Source: Camelimonas fluminis (GTDB taxonomy: Bacteria; Pseudomonadota; Alphaproteobacteria; Rhizobiales; Beijerinckiaceae). Taken from it: a stretch of 64,000 bases of DNA. A program made the translations under genes and the position numbers. Numbering within the stretch: the stretch's first letter is position 1; every line of letters starts with the position of its first letter. This document shows, in pieces, positions 55,946 through 64,000 of this stretch. The notes beneath the pieces are model-generated. The model saw only the letters and a program-made list of their open reading frames with translations, had not been told where the DNA came from and did no database searches. The stretch is from assembly GCF_014656355.1 (NCBI RefSeq), contig NZ_BNCG01000001.1:102596-166595 (forward strand), given 5' to 3'.

Positions 55946-56650
55946 ATGACGGACGGCGGCCATCGGCATCACCACGGTCTGGCGCAGCGTATGGTCCGCA
56001 TCGTCCGGGGGCGGGCGCGCACTTTTTTCGCGTTCCTGATGATGGCCGCCACATGGCCGGCGACAGGCTGGGCTCCCTGGGGCGACGCCCTGTCCGCGCC
56101 GGCGCGGCTGCTGGTCTCCTGGAATGTTGGCGCGGTGCTCTGGCTGGTGCTGGCGGTGGTGATGATGATGCGTTCCGACGCCGCCCGCATGCGGCGGCGC
56201 GCGGCGGAGCAGGATGATGGCGCCGCCATTATCCTGCTGGTCTCATGCATCGCCGCGAGCGCCTGCCTGGTGGCCATCGCCTCGGTGCTCGGCAACGCGC
56301 CGCACCTGCCGGCCGCGCCCAGATCCTGGCATATCGGCCTTGGGGTGCTGACCATCTTCAGCGCCTGGACGTTCATGCACGTCGCGTTCACGCTGCATTA
56401 CGCCCACGCCTGGTATGAGCCGGATGGCGAGGGATTGCTGTTTCCCGATCACGAGAAGTCGCCGGATTATTTCGATTTCGCCTATTTCGCCCTGACGATC
56501 GGCGTCGCGTGCCAGACATCGGACGTTTGCGTGGCCGGCAGGCGCATGCGGCGACTGGTGACCGGGCACTCGGTCCTCGCCTTTTTCTTCAATACGGCCG
56601 TGCTGGCGCTCGGCGTGAACGTCGCCGCCAGCGTGGTGGGCGGCGGTTAG
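55946..56650 (+). CDS. DUF1345 membrane protein
   Basis: This 234-residue inner-membrane protein of unknown function has about five membrane helices and the DUF1345 hallmark WTFMHVAFTLHYAHAWYEPDGEGLLFP followed by YFDFAYFALTIGVACQTSDV and MRRLVTGHSVLAFFFNTAVLALGVN. It is 12 bp downstream of tam, so it may share a transcript. The His-rich N terminus (GGHRHHHGL) is unusual. Confidence 0.88.
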   Translation: MTDGGHRHHHGLAQRMVRIVRGRARTFFAFLMMAATWPATGWAPWGDALSAPARLLVSWNVGAVLWLVLAVVMMMRSDAARMRRRAAEQDDGAAIILLVSCIAASACLVAIASVLGNAPHLPAAPRSWHIGLGVLTIFSAWTFMHVAFTLHYAHAWYEPDGEGLLFPDHEKSPDYFDFAYFALTIGVACQTSDVCVAGRRMRRLVTGHSVLAFFFNTAVLALGVNVAASVVGGG

Positions 56651-56752
56651 AGCATTTTCGGTGAAAACCAGCTCCCTTCAAATGCCCCATCTCTTTCATT
56701 TAACCCAGTTTTTCACGAAAGGCGGGCTCCAGTTTTCTTGAAAATGCTCTGC
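56649..56752. repeat. Dispersed 'gagcattttc' hairpin repeat, copy A3
   Basis: Starts in the stop codon of the DUF1345 gene with TAGAGCATTTTCGGTGAAAA and ends GAAAATGCTC, so the outer arms of about 100 bp are inverted repeats. The middle (CCCCATCTCTTTCATTTAACCC) matches copies A1 and A2. Confidence 0.75.
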
Positions 56753-56862
56753 AGCAAGGGTTTTGCGGCGCAGGGATGCGTCAGCCGCCCCCCGCGCCCG
56801 TCAGGCTGCACGGGGCGCGGCGGCTCCCTCAGGGGGATGCGCCGCGCCGTTCCCGGGCCGCG

Positions 56863-58206
56863 TCAGGCGGCGCGCGCCAGATCGCGGAAGCGTTCTCCTG
56901 ACGACAGCTGCGCCTCGATGTCCTCCAGTGAGGCGCCTGAGGTTTCCGGCACCAGCGCCCAGGTAAACGCCACCCCGACGAGACAGGCGATGGCGAAACC
57001 GGCGAAGACGCCCGCCAGGCCGATGCCCCCGAGCAGGGCCGGAAAAGCAAACACCACCAGCGCATTGAACGTCCAGTTGGCGATGGAGGCGAGCCCCATG
57101 CCGAGCGGTCGCACGTCAATCGGGAAGATTTCCGCCATCATCAGCCAGGGCAGCGGCCCGATCGAGATGGCGAAGGCGGCGATGTAGGCCAGCAGGCCGG
57201 CGAAGGCCACCGCGTTGAGCCACGGGCTGTCGCTGGCCGCGGCGCAGGCGATCACGGTGAGGCTGAGGGCCGCGCCGACAAAGCCGATGTAAAGCATGCG
57301 ACGCCTGCCGATCCTGTCGATCAGCGCCATCGACACCAGGGTCATCGCCACATTGACCACGCCAATGCCGATGGTGGCCAGGAGCTGGGCGCCGTGGCTG
57401 TCGAAGCCGGCCTCGCGAAACACCAGGGGCGCATAATAGATCACCGCGTTGATGCCGCTCAGTTGCTGCAACACGAACAGGCCGACGGCGACGATGGTGG
57501 CGGGAAGGACGCGGCGGGAGAACAGCGCCGACCAGCGGGCGGCTCGCGGCGTCGCGGCGATGGAGCGCCGGATTGCCTGCAGTTCCGCGTTTGCCTGGCC
57601 GGCAAGACCATTCTGGATCAGGGCCGCGTGCGCATCCTCCGTGCGTCCGCGCAGCATCAGCCAGCGGGGCGTGTCATGCATGGTCGTCATGGCGGCGGCG
57701 AGAACGACGCCCGGCGCCATGCCGATGGCGAACATGGTGCGCCAGCTGCCTTCAAGCCCATAGCCAGCGATATAGGCGCCAAGGATGCCGAGGGTGATCG
57801 CCAACTGGTAGAACGACACCAGCATGCCGCGATGCCGGGCCGGCGCGTTTTCCGAAATGTAGAGCGGAGCCGCCACGGCCGCCAGACCAATGGCCAGGCC
57901 AATCGCCAGCCGCGCGGTTGTCAGCGACGTGCAGTCCCAGGCCAGTGACGAAACCGCCGCGCCGGCGGAAAACAGGATTCCCGCGAGAATCAGGGCGCCG
58001 CGTCGCCCGTAGCGGTCAGCGAGCCACCCCCCGGCCAGCGAACCAAACAGGGCGCCGAATGGCACCGCCGCGGTCATGCACCCCTCCAGCAGGGGCGAAA
58101 CCGTGAATTCATGGCGGAGCCCGCTTAGCGCCCCCGCAATAACGCCTTCGTCATATCCAAATAGAAAGCCGGAAATTCCGGCGATAATTGCGACAATATA
58201 CGGCAT
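56863..58206 (-). CDS. Sugar-porter family MFS transporter
   Basis: This 447-residue carrier has the sugar-porter signatures: GFLFGYDEGVIAGAL in helix 1, ADRYGRRGALI and DRIGRRRMLYIG loops, QQLSGINAVIYYAP in helix 7 and PETSGASLEDIE after the last helix. QQxSGxNxxxYY is the sugar-binding signature. It probably imports a hexose or pentose by proton symport. The upstream region has two palindromes (58224-58240 and 58251-58264) suitable for a regulator. Confidence 0.94.
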   Translation of the reverse strand: MPYIVAIIAGISGFLFGYDEGVIAGALSGLRHEFTVSPLLEGCMTAAVPFGALFGSLAGGWLADRYGRRGALILAGILFSAGAAVSSLAWDCTSLTTARLAIGLAIGLAAVAAPLYISENAPARHRGMLVSFYQLAITLGILGAYIAGYGLEGSWRTMFAIGMAPGVVLAAAMTTMHDTPRWLMLRGRTEDAHAALIQNGLAGQANAELQAIRRSIAATPRAARWSALFSRRVLPATIVAVGLFVLQQLSGINAVIYYAPLVFREAGFDSHGAQLLATIGIGVVNVAMTLVSMALIDRIGRRRMLYIGFVGAALSLTVIACAAASDSPWLNAVAFAGLLAYIAAFAISIGPLPWLMMAEIFPIDVRPLGMGLASIANWTFNALVVFAFPALLGGIGLAGVFAGFAIACLVGVAFTWALVPETSGASLEDIEAQLSSGERFRDLARAA

Positions 58207-58223
58207 GTTGCCCCATTCATAAT

Positions 58224-58264
58224 AATTGTCACTAACAATTCATAATATTTTGTAATATATTACA
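58224..58264. promoter_or_regulatory. AT-rich palindromes upstream of the sugar porter
   Basis: AATTGT (58224-58229) and ACAATT (58235-58240) form an inverted repeat with a 5-bp spacer, and TGTAATATATTACA (58251-58264) is a perfect 14-bp palindrome. They lie 18-58 bp upstream of the sugar-porter start in an AT-rich island between divergent genes. The binding protein is unknown. Confidence 0.5.
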
Positions 58265-58409
58265 TGATTAATTCATAAGCGTTGCATGCGACCTGGGTCA
58301 AGCGTCGCATGCGCCCGCGCCGCCAGAGGGACAGGCGCGCGGGCGCGGCGGGCATTGACCGCGCGGAAGCGGCGGGGCATGGGGAGGAAACAACAGACAG
58401 GAAACGCCC

Positions 58410-58856
58410 GTGACCGAGCAGGAAATTCTTCAGACCTTCCGCAATAACGTGAATCCGTGCCTGCGCACCCTTGGCGGCGGCATTGCCGGTTTCGATGTGG
58501 GAACTGACACCACAACCATGGAATGGACCGCCACCCGGGATCACTGCCACTCGGTGGTCGGGCATCCGCGCGGCGGCGTCGTGCAGGGCGGCATCGTCAC
58601 CGGCTGGATCGACGCGGCCATGGCCCACGCCTGCATCGCCAAATCGCGCTTCACCGTTGTCGTGCCCAGCCTCGAGATCAAGGTGAGCTTCCTGCTCGCC
58701 GCCCATCCCGGCAAATATCGCTCCACCGGCTGGATTACCCGCTGGGGCAAGTCGATCGCCTTCCTGGAGGGCGAGCTGCGCGACATGGACGGCGAACTCA
58801 TCGCCCGCGCCAGCTCCACCGCCGCGCTGCGGCCGCTGAAGCCCCCGGAGGCGTGA
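58410..58856 (+). CDS. PaaI-family thioesterase
   Basis: This 148-residue hotdog-fold protein has HPRGGVVQGGIVTGWIDAAMA with the active-site GG loop, VVVPSLEIKVSFLLAA and KSIAFLEGELRDMDGELIARA. It probably hydrolyses acyl-CoA in the cytoplasm. Start GTG 58410 has CAGGAAA upstream and is the first codon of the conserved N terminus (TEQEILQTFRNNVNPC). It lies between the sugar porter and an ABC exporter without obvious functional link. Confidence 0.88.
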   Translation: MTEQEILQTFRNNVNPCLRTLGGGIAGFDVGTDTTTMEWTATRDHCHSVVGHPRGGVVQGGIVTGWIDAAMAHACIAKSRFTVVVPSLEIKVSFLLAAHPGKYRSTGWITRWGKSIAFLEGELRDMDGELIARASSTAALRPLKPPEA

Positions 58857-59002
58857 CGCTCGCCGCGTTCCTCCTCACCCGCGTCATGGATGGACTGTTC
58901 CGGTCATGACGGTTGGGGGGCGGCCGGACGCGGGGCCCCGGCATGGCAGGGGTGCAAAAATATTTCCTGTAACAGATGGGCGGGCGCCGTATACAGGCGG
59001 CC

Positions 59003-59929
59003 ATGTCGACGATTCTGTCCATCTCCGATCTTTCGAAGACCTACAAGGGCGGTTTCACCGCCCTGCATCCGCTCAGTCTCGATATTGAGCGGGGCGAGAT
59101 CTTCGCCCTGCTCGGGCCCAATGGCGCCGGCAAGACGACGCTGATCTCGATCATCTGCGGACTGGTCAACGCCTCCACTGGTCGGGTGGCGGTCGATGGC
59201 CACGACAGCATCGCCGGATTCCGCCGGGCGCGGGAGCAGATCGGCCTGGTGCCGCAGGAACTGGCCACCGAGTCGTTCGAAACCGTCTGGGCCACCGTCA
59301 GCTTCAGCCGCGGCCTGTTTGGCAAACCGCCCAATCCGGCGCTGATCGAGAAGCTGCTGCGCGACCTGTCCCTGTGGGACAAGAAGGACAACAAGATCCT
59401 GACGTTGAGCGGCGGCATGAAGCGGCGCGTGATGATCGCCAAGGCGCTGTCGCATGAGCCGCGCATCCTGTTCCTCGATGAGCCGACCGCCGGCGTCGAC
59501 GTCGACCTGCGCCGCGACATGTGGCGACTGGTGCGCCGCCTGAAGGAATCTGGCGTCACCATCATTCTCACCACCCACTACATCGAGGAAGCCGAGGAGA
59601 TGGCCGACCGCATTGGCGTCATCAATCGCGGCCGCCTGATGCTGGTGGAGGAAAAGGACGCCCTGATGCGCAAGCTGGGGCGCAAGCAGGTGACCGTGAC
59701 CCTGGCCTCGCAACTGGCGGCGCTGCCGCCGCGGCTGGCGGAGCGCGGCGCGCGCCTCGGCGACGACGGCAGGGCGCTCACCTGGATCTATGAGCCGGCG
59801 CGGGTGCAGGCGGGCATGCCCGGCCTGCTGGCCGATATCGCCGCCGAAGGGTTGACTGTCGCCGACATCGACACGCGGCGCAGCTCGCTCGAGGATATTT
59901 TTGTCGACCTGGTGAAGGGCGCCCAATGA
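59003..59929 (+). CDS. ABC-2 type transporter ATP-binding protein (YadG-like)
   Basis: This 308-residue ATPase powers export by the permease encoded next. It has Walker A GPNGAGKT (38-45), signature LSGGMKRR, Walker [13 protein letters not shown] and the switch [14 protein letters not shown], followed by a C-terminal region typical of YadG/CcmA-type subunits. Its stop overlaps the permease ATG (ATGA). ATG 59003 was chosen over ATG 58976 since the conserved start [14 protein letters not shown] begins there. The substrate is unknown. Confidence 0.93.
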   Translation: MSTILSISDLSKTYKGGFTALHPLSLDIERGEIFALLGPNGAGKTTLISIICGLVNASTGRVAVDGHDSIAGFRRAREQIGLVPQELATESFETVWATVSFSRGLFGKPPNPALIEKLLRDLSLWDKKDNKILTLSGGMKRRVMIAKALSHEPRILFLDEPTAGVDVDLRRDMWRLVRRLKESGVTIILTTHYIEEAEEMADRIGVINRGRLMLVEEKDALMRKLGRKQVTVTLASQLAALPPRLAERGARLGDDGRALTWIYEPARVQAGMPGLLADIAAEGLTVADIDTRRSSLEDIFVDLVKGAQ

Positions 59930-60687
59930 ACCTGCGCGCAATCGCGGCGATCTATCGCTATGAAATGGACCGGACGCGCCGCACCATTCTGCAGAGCGTT
60001 GTGGCGCCGGTGATTTCGACCGCCCTGTATTTCGTGGTGTTCGGGGCCGCCATCGGCGGCCACATGGGCGCGGTCAATGGCGTGCCATACGGCGCCTTCA
60101 TCGTGCCGGGCCTGATGATGATGTCGCTGCTGACGCAGAGCATCTCCAACGCGTCGTTCGGCATCTATTTTCCGCGCTTCGTCGGCACGTTCTATGAGCA
60201 GCTCTCGGCCCCCATTTCGGTGGTCGAGATCGTCGCCGCCTATGTGGGCGCGGCGGCGACAAAATCGGTGATTCTTGGCCTGATTATCCTGGCCACCGCT
60301 GCGCTCTTCACGCCGCTGACCGTGCAGCATCCGTTCTGGATGCTGGGCTTCCTGGTGCTCACCGCCGTCACCTTCAGCCTGTTCGGCTTCGCCATCGGCA
60401 TCTGGGCCGACAATTTCGAAAAGCTGCAGCTGATGCCGATGCTGGTGGTGACGCCGCTGGCGTTCCTTGGCGGCAGTTTCTATTCCATCGACATGCTGCC
60501 GCCATTCTGGCGTTCGGTGTCGCTGTTCAATCCGGTGGTTTACCTGATCAGCGGCTTCCGCTGGAGTTTCTTCGGAACCTCGGACGTCAACATCGTCGTC
60601 AGCCTTTTGATGACGCTTGGCTTCATGGCCGCCTGCCTCGCCGTCATCGGCTGGATGTTCCGCACCGGCTACCGTCTGAAGGCCTGA
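59926..60687 (+). CDS. ABC-2 type transporter permease (YadH-like)
   Basis: This 253-residue membrane protein has six helices and the ABC-2 signature near the last loops ([40 protein letters not shown]). It forms a dimeric exporter with the ATPase encoded upstream. Related systems export polysaccharides, lipids or drugs; no neighbouring gene points to one of these. Confidence 0.93.
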   Translation: MNLRAIAAIYRYEMDRTRRTILQSVVAPVISTALYFVVFGAAIGGHMGAVNGVPYGAFIVPGLMMMSLLTQSISNASFGIYFPRFVGTFYEQLSAPISVVEIVAAYVGAAATKSVILGLIILATAALFTPLTVQHPFWMLGFLVLTAVTFSLFGFAIGIWADNFEKLQLMPMLVVTPLAFLGGSFYSIDMLPPFWRSVSLFNPVVYLISGFRWSFFGTSDVNIVVSLLMTLGFMAACLAVIGWMFRTGYRLKA

Positions 60688-60700
60688 CGCATGACGGGAG

Positions 60701-61387
60701 TCAGGCTTCGGGCCGGCTCTCGTGCATGACGTCGATCATGCGGCGGAAGTGCTGCTGGGTGACGGCGCGGGCGTTTTGCGCGTCGCCGGCGAGAACGGCG
60801 CGGGCGATCACGGCGTAGTCCTGGTGCCGCAGTTCGTCGTAACGCGCCACCTGGACGCGGAACTGGATGCGCAGCAGATGCGACTGCACCCGCGGCATGA
60901 CGCGGGCCAGTTCGGCGTTGTTGGCGAGGTCGACCAGCGCGCCATAGAAGCGGTCACGCGCCAGGGCGTAACCCGGCGTGAGCGCGGCGTGATCAAAGGC
61001 GGCGAGCTGGTTCGCCGCCGCTTCCAGACGCGCGGCCCCCGCGGCGTCGCTGGCGGCGCGGCGCGCGGCTCCGGCGGCGGCCAGGCCGACAAGCGCTTCC
61101 AGCAATTCCAGCAGATCGATGGCTTCTCGCCACGCCAGCTTGCGGATGGCGGCGCCGCGCCCCGGCGACAGGGTGACGATGCCTTCGGCGGCGAGGCGGC
61201 TGAGGGTTTCGCGCACCGGGCCGCGACTGACGCCATATTCCGCCGTCAGATCGGCTTCCACCAGCCGCTGCCCTGGCGCGTAGCGACCTTCATAGAGGCC
61301 GCGCACGATGGCGCTGAACAGGCTCTCACGAAAGCCGGCGGCGGTATGTGCGGCGGGTGCGCCGGTATGTGACGGTGCGTTTGCCAT
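60701..61387 (-). CDS. GntR-family transcriptional regulator (FCD-like)
   Basis: This 228-residue regulator has a winged helix (LTAEYGVSRGPVRETLSRLAAEGIV, split as residues about 47-71) and a C-terminal helical ligand domain. The C-terminal domain is Ala-rich and keeps the FCD-type FYGALVDLANNAELARVM. The frame extends 80 codons upstream but that part is antisense to the DUF1272 gene, so ATG 61387 is used. It is divergent from DUF1272 (32 bp apart) and convergent with the ABC permease gene. Confidence 0.9.
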   Translation of the reverse strand: MANAPSHTGAPAAHTAAGFRESLFSAIVRGLYEGRYAPGQRLVEADLTAEYGVSRGPVRETLSRLAAEGIVTLSPGRGAAIRKLAWREAIDLLELLEALVGLAAAGAARRAASDAAGAARLEAAANQLAAFDHAALTPGYALARDRFYGALVDLANNAELARVMPRVQSHLLRIQFRVQVARYDELRHQDYAVIARAVLAGDAQNARAVTQQHFRRMIDVMHESRPEA

Positions 61388-61419
61388 GTAGGATGTCAGC
61401 GTGCTGATGGAGGAGCCCA

Positions 61420-61686
61420 ATGCTGGAGCTGCGCCCCAATTGCGAATGCTGCGACCGCGACCTGCCGCCGTCCAGCCCCGATGCGCGGATTTGTTCGTTC
61501 GAATGTACGTTTTGCGCCAGTTGCGCGGACCAGACGCTGGGCGGGGTTTGCCCCAATTGCGGCGGCGGGCTTGTCGCCCGTCCCATCCGTCCGGCGCATC
61601 TGTTGCCACGGGCGCCGGCGTCGACACAGCGCGTCGTCAAGCCGGCGGGCTGTGCGCCCGCCAGCAGGTCAGGGACGGCGCCCTGA
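61420..61686 (+). CDS. DUF1272 small cysteine-rich protein
   Basis: This 88-residue protein matches the DUF1272 family: MLELRPNCECCDRDLPP, ICSFECTFCASCA and GVCPNCGGGLVARP. Eight or more Cys arranged as CxxC pairs suggest zinc ribbons. The last 30 residues are not conserved. GGAGGAGCCC precedes ATG 61420. The function is unknown; it is divergent from a GntR regulator. Confidence 0.9.
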   Translation: MLELRPNCECCDRDLPPSSPDARICSFECTFCASCADQTLGGVCPNCGGGLVARPIRPAHLLPRAPASTQRVVKPAGCAPASRSGTAP

Positions 61687-61726
61687 CGGGTGGCCCGGCG
61701 CGGTGGGCGCCGGGCGCTGTCGCGGT

Positions 61727-63040
61727 TTACTCGGCCCAGTCGGCCGGGCGCGGCCACAGGCCGGCGTCAGCGAACTCCTGGGCCTCCTGGCGGGTGAAGC
61801 CAAGGCCGCGGCCGCCGGTGACGTCCGGATCGGTGTTGCGGTGGCGCTTCAGCTCCAGACGGGCGATCTGGTTGCGATGCACCTCGTCCGGGCCGTCGGC
61901 CAGACGCAGGGCGCGGGCCAGCGAGTAGCAGACGGTGAGGTAGTGGTCGTTGTTGGTGCCGCCGCCGCCAAAGACCTGGATGGCCCAGTCGACGATCTTG
62001 CAGGCCATGTTCGGAGCCGCCACCTTGATCATGGCGATTTCCTGCTTGGCTTCCTTGTTGCCGACCGTGTCCATCATATACGCGGCCTTCATGGTCAGCA
62101 GGCGGCACTGCTCGATCATGATGCGGGCCTCGGCAATGCGCTCCAGGGTGACGGTCTGCTCGGAAACCGGCTTGCCGAAAGCGACGCGGGCGTCGGCGCG
62201 CCGGCACATGCGCTCCAGGATGCGCTCGCTCATGCCGATCAGGCGCATGCAGTGGTGAATGCGGCCCGGGCCAAGGCGTCCCTGGGCGATCTCAAAGCCA
62301 CGGCCTTCGCCAAGCAGCATGTTCGAGACCGGCACGCGGACGTTGTCGAACCACACTTCCGACGCGCGGTCGGGCACGCCATAGAAGCCGAACACCGGCA
62401 GCGGGCGGATGACCTTCACGCCAGGGGTGTTCTTCGGCACGAGGATCTGCGACTGGATCGAATGCGCGCTGGCGCCCGGCTCGAAGTTGCTGCGCCCCAT
62501 GACGATGAAGATCTTGCAGCGCGGGTCAGTGCCGCCGGTGGTGTACCACTTGCGGCCGTTCAGCACGTATTCGTCGCCATCGCGGCGGATTTCGAGCTGG
62601 ACGTTGGTGGCGTCGGAGGAGGCGACGTCGGCTTCGGTCATGCAGAAGGCCGAGCGGATCTCGCCCGCCAGCAACGGCTCCAGCCACCGCTTCTGCTGCT
62701 CTGGCGTGCCATAGCGGACCAGAACTTCCATGTTGCCGGTGTCAGGCGCGCTACAGTTGAATATTTCCGGGGCCATGACCGAGCGGCCCATGATCTCGCA
62801 CAGCGTGGCGTACTGCTGGTTGTTGAGGCCGGCGCCGCGCGGATCATCCGGCAGGAACAGGTTCCACAGCCCTTCGGCCTTTGCGATCTTCTTCAGTTCC
62901 TCAACGACAGGGATCACCCGCCACGGACCGAGCTTCTCGCCTTCCGTGTAATAGCGCTGCTCGTTGGGGTAGATGTGCTTCGCCATGAAATCCTTCAGGC
63001 GGGCCTGAAGTTCGGCGAGCTGGGTTTCGGTCACGGCCAC
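61727..63040 (-). CDS. Acyl-CoA dehydrogenase, second ACAD10/11-like copy
   Basis: This 437-residue ACAD is a paralogue of the enzyme at 30729-31967: both have [27 protein letters not shown] and [10 protein letters not shown] segments and the C-terminal [10 protein letters not shown] loop with Asp at the usual Glu position. It carries an extra C-terminal tail of about 25 residues ([22 protein letters not shown]). No APH-type kinase is next to it. Start GTG 63040 has a strong AGGAGGAG six bases upstream; the extension to 63103 has no such site. Confidence 0.92.
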   Translation of the reverse strand: MAVTETQLAELQARLKDFMAKHIYPNEQRYYTEGEKLGPWRVIPVVEELKKIAKAEGLWNLFLPDDPRGAGLNNQQYATLCEIMGRSVMAPEIFNCSAPDTGNMEVLVRYGTPEQQKRWLEPLLAGEIRSAFCMTEADVASSDATNVQLEIRRDGDEYVLNGRKWYTTGGTDPRCKIFIVMGRSNFEPGASAHSIQSQILVPKNTPGVKVIRPLPVFGFYGVPDRASEVWFDNVRVPVSNMLLGEGRGFEIAQGRLGPGRIHHCMRLIGMSERILERMCRRADARVAFGKPVSEQTVTLERIAEARIMIEQCRLLTMKAAYMMDTVGNKEAKQEIAMIKVAAPNMACKIVDWAIQVFGGGGTNNDHYLTVCYSLARALRLADGPDEVHRNQIARLELKRHRNTDPDVTGGRGLGFTRQEAQEFADAGLWPRPADWAE

Positions 63041-63613
63041 GGTGCTCTCCTCCTGTTGTCCGTGTTTTGTAGCGCAGGATTGTCCTACAATTAAGTCGGG
63101 CAATTTGTCGCCCCATGGAGGACCGGTCCGCTGCCGGGCGGGACGGGGGGCGGAAAATCACGGAAATGTCATTGAGGGGAGTGTGGCTTCGCGGCAATGG
63201 CCGCGATGGATTGCGCCTGCCCGCCGCCGGCCCCGTTTGAGCATCCCCCATCAGCCAAATGGTTGATGAAAAGTAAATCTGGCCAGTCGTCCGCCCCCTG
63301 GCGGCGACGGCGGGGCGTCGTCATGGGTGGATGGCTCCAATTCTCTCCCGGCAGGCGCGTGGTTCATATATGGCGACAATGCAGCTGAATCGTGAAAGTC
63401 AGCGAAATATTTTGCCTGATTTTTGTATTTCGAAAAATTATTTGTAAATTTCCATAAACAATTATGTTTCGACTACCTATGTGATGCGGCCGTTGATGTA
63501 ATGGAGGCTTGATCGTGGCTGTTCTTCATACGAACTGAAGCGAACCTGCATTGACAAGTGGCCCGGGATATTGTTTGCGGAGGTATCGAATTTATTTTTT
63601 AACGGGGAAGCGC
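63041..63613. other. Intergenic region with AT-rich island
   Basis: No gene is seen in this 573-bp stretch between divergent genes. The part at about 63395-63480 is AT-rich (GCGAAATATTTTGCC, TTATTTGTAAATTTCC) and probably contains the lipoprotein promoter with a leader of over 100 bp. Confidence 0.4.
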
Positions 63614-63934
63614 ATGTCGTCATTTCGTTGGTCTCTCGCCGCTGCGGCCGTTGGCGTCGCTGCGATGCTGGCTGGCTGTCAGAGCGCCCAGGAATCGGCG
63701 GTGACCGCCGAGATGACCTGCCGCCAGACGGGTCTGCGCCCTGGCACCGCCACCTATGACCGCTGCGTCGCGGCTGCTTATGACCAGAGCCGTCGCCAGT
63801 CCGACCAGGCCGCCACCGCCGTCGCCGTTGGCGCGGCCGCCGGCGTCGTGGGCGGCGCCATTCTCGGCGCCAACTCCGGTCCCCGTTATGGCTACTACGG
63901 CTACCGCCGTTGCAACGCCTGGGGCTGCTGGTAA
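63614..63934 (+). CDS. Small lipoprotein with glycine-zipper segment
   Basis: This 106-residue protein has a lipobox LAGC (Cys22), a soluble part with two further Cys (MTCRQTG, YDRCVAAAY), a hydrophobic Gly/Ala segment AVAVGAAAGVVGGAILGA of glycine-zipper type, and a Tyr/Arg tail (GYYGYRRCNAWGCW). It is probably anchored to the outer membrane. ATG 63614 follows GGGGAAG. The function is unknown. Confidence 0.8.
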   Translation: MSSFRWSLAAAAVGVAAMLAGCQSAQESAVTAEMTCRQTGLRPGTATYDRCVAAAYDQSRRQSDQAATAVAVGAAAGVVGGAILGANSGPRYGYYGYRRCNAWGCW

Positions 63935-64000
63935 GCATCTCCCGCCGCTCCACGCCGGAGCGGCCCCGGTTTGACAGGCCCCGCCTTCCCCTGGAAGGCG

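Overview
The window is GC-rich DNA from an alphaproteobacterium, most likely of the order Hyphomicrobiales (Rhizobiales). The evidence is a Rhizobiales-type porin, the bcsS and bcsN cellulose genes found mainly in that order, an IF-1 with the alphaproteobacterial Arg/Gly-rich tail, a perfect CtrA-type site (TTAA-N7-TTAAC), and dispersed hairpin repeats of the 'gagcattttc' kind. Genus cannot be read from the sequence. I found 50 protein-coding genes, no tRNA or rRNA genes, no CRISPR array, and no insertion sequence or phage.

Layout. 1-4028 (minus): a branched-chain amino-acid/amide type ABC importer (binding protein, fused LivH-LivM permease, LivG cut by the window edge). 4422-6010 (plus): a cold-shock protein and infA, separated by 1.1 kb without a convincing gene. 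6543-17783 (plus): a cellulose synthesis cluster, bcsS-bcsA-bcsB-bcsZ-TPR protein-bcsN, with four of its genes joined by 4-bp stop/start overlaps. 18086-25946 (minus): a GntR regulator, an acyl-CoA dehydrogenase (ACAD), a glutathione transferase, and an RND efflux operon (adaptor, pump, TetR) with a palindrome over its promoter. 26121-30396: an L,D-transpeptidase, an OmpA-like lipoprotein, a thioesterase, an SDR lacking the usual catalytic residues, and an alpha/beta hydrolase.

30729-38801 (plus) is a lipid/acyl-CoA catabolic block: an ACAD10/11-like dehydrogenase next to an APH-type kinase, an SDR, a quinone oxidoreductase, a pair of ACADs that may form a heteromer, and another SDR. 38978-48396 holds an HWE histidine kinase without a partner, two MFS carriers, the porin and a fatty-acid-CoA-ligase-like enzyme. 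48750-63934 holds a dienelactone hydrolase, ettA, thioesterases, a WYL regulator, a lytic transglycosylase followed by tam, a sugar porter, a YadGH-like ABC exporter, a GntR regulator divergent from a DUF1272 protein, a second ACAD10/11-like enzyme and a small lipoprotein.

Taken together the region suggests a metabolically flexible soil or water bacterium: uptake (ABC importer, porin, MFS carriers), acyl-CoA breakdown (five ACADs, three SDRs, three PaaI-type thioesterases, a CoA ligase), and a surface programme (cellulose, envelope enzymes). I see no clear sign of a wholly new system. The best leads are the possible CtrA control of cellulose synthesis, the ACAD/kinase pair, the nested inverted-repeat elements, and several enzymes with altered active-site motifs.
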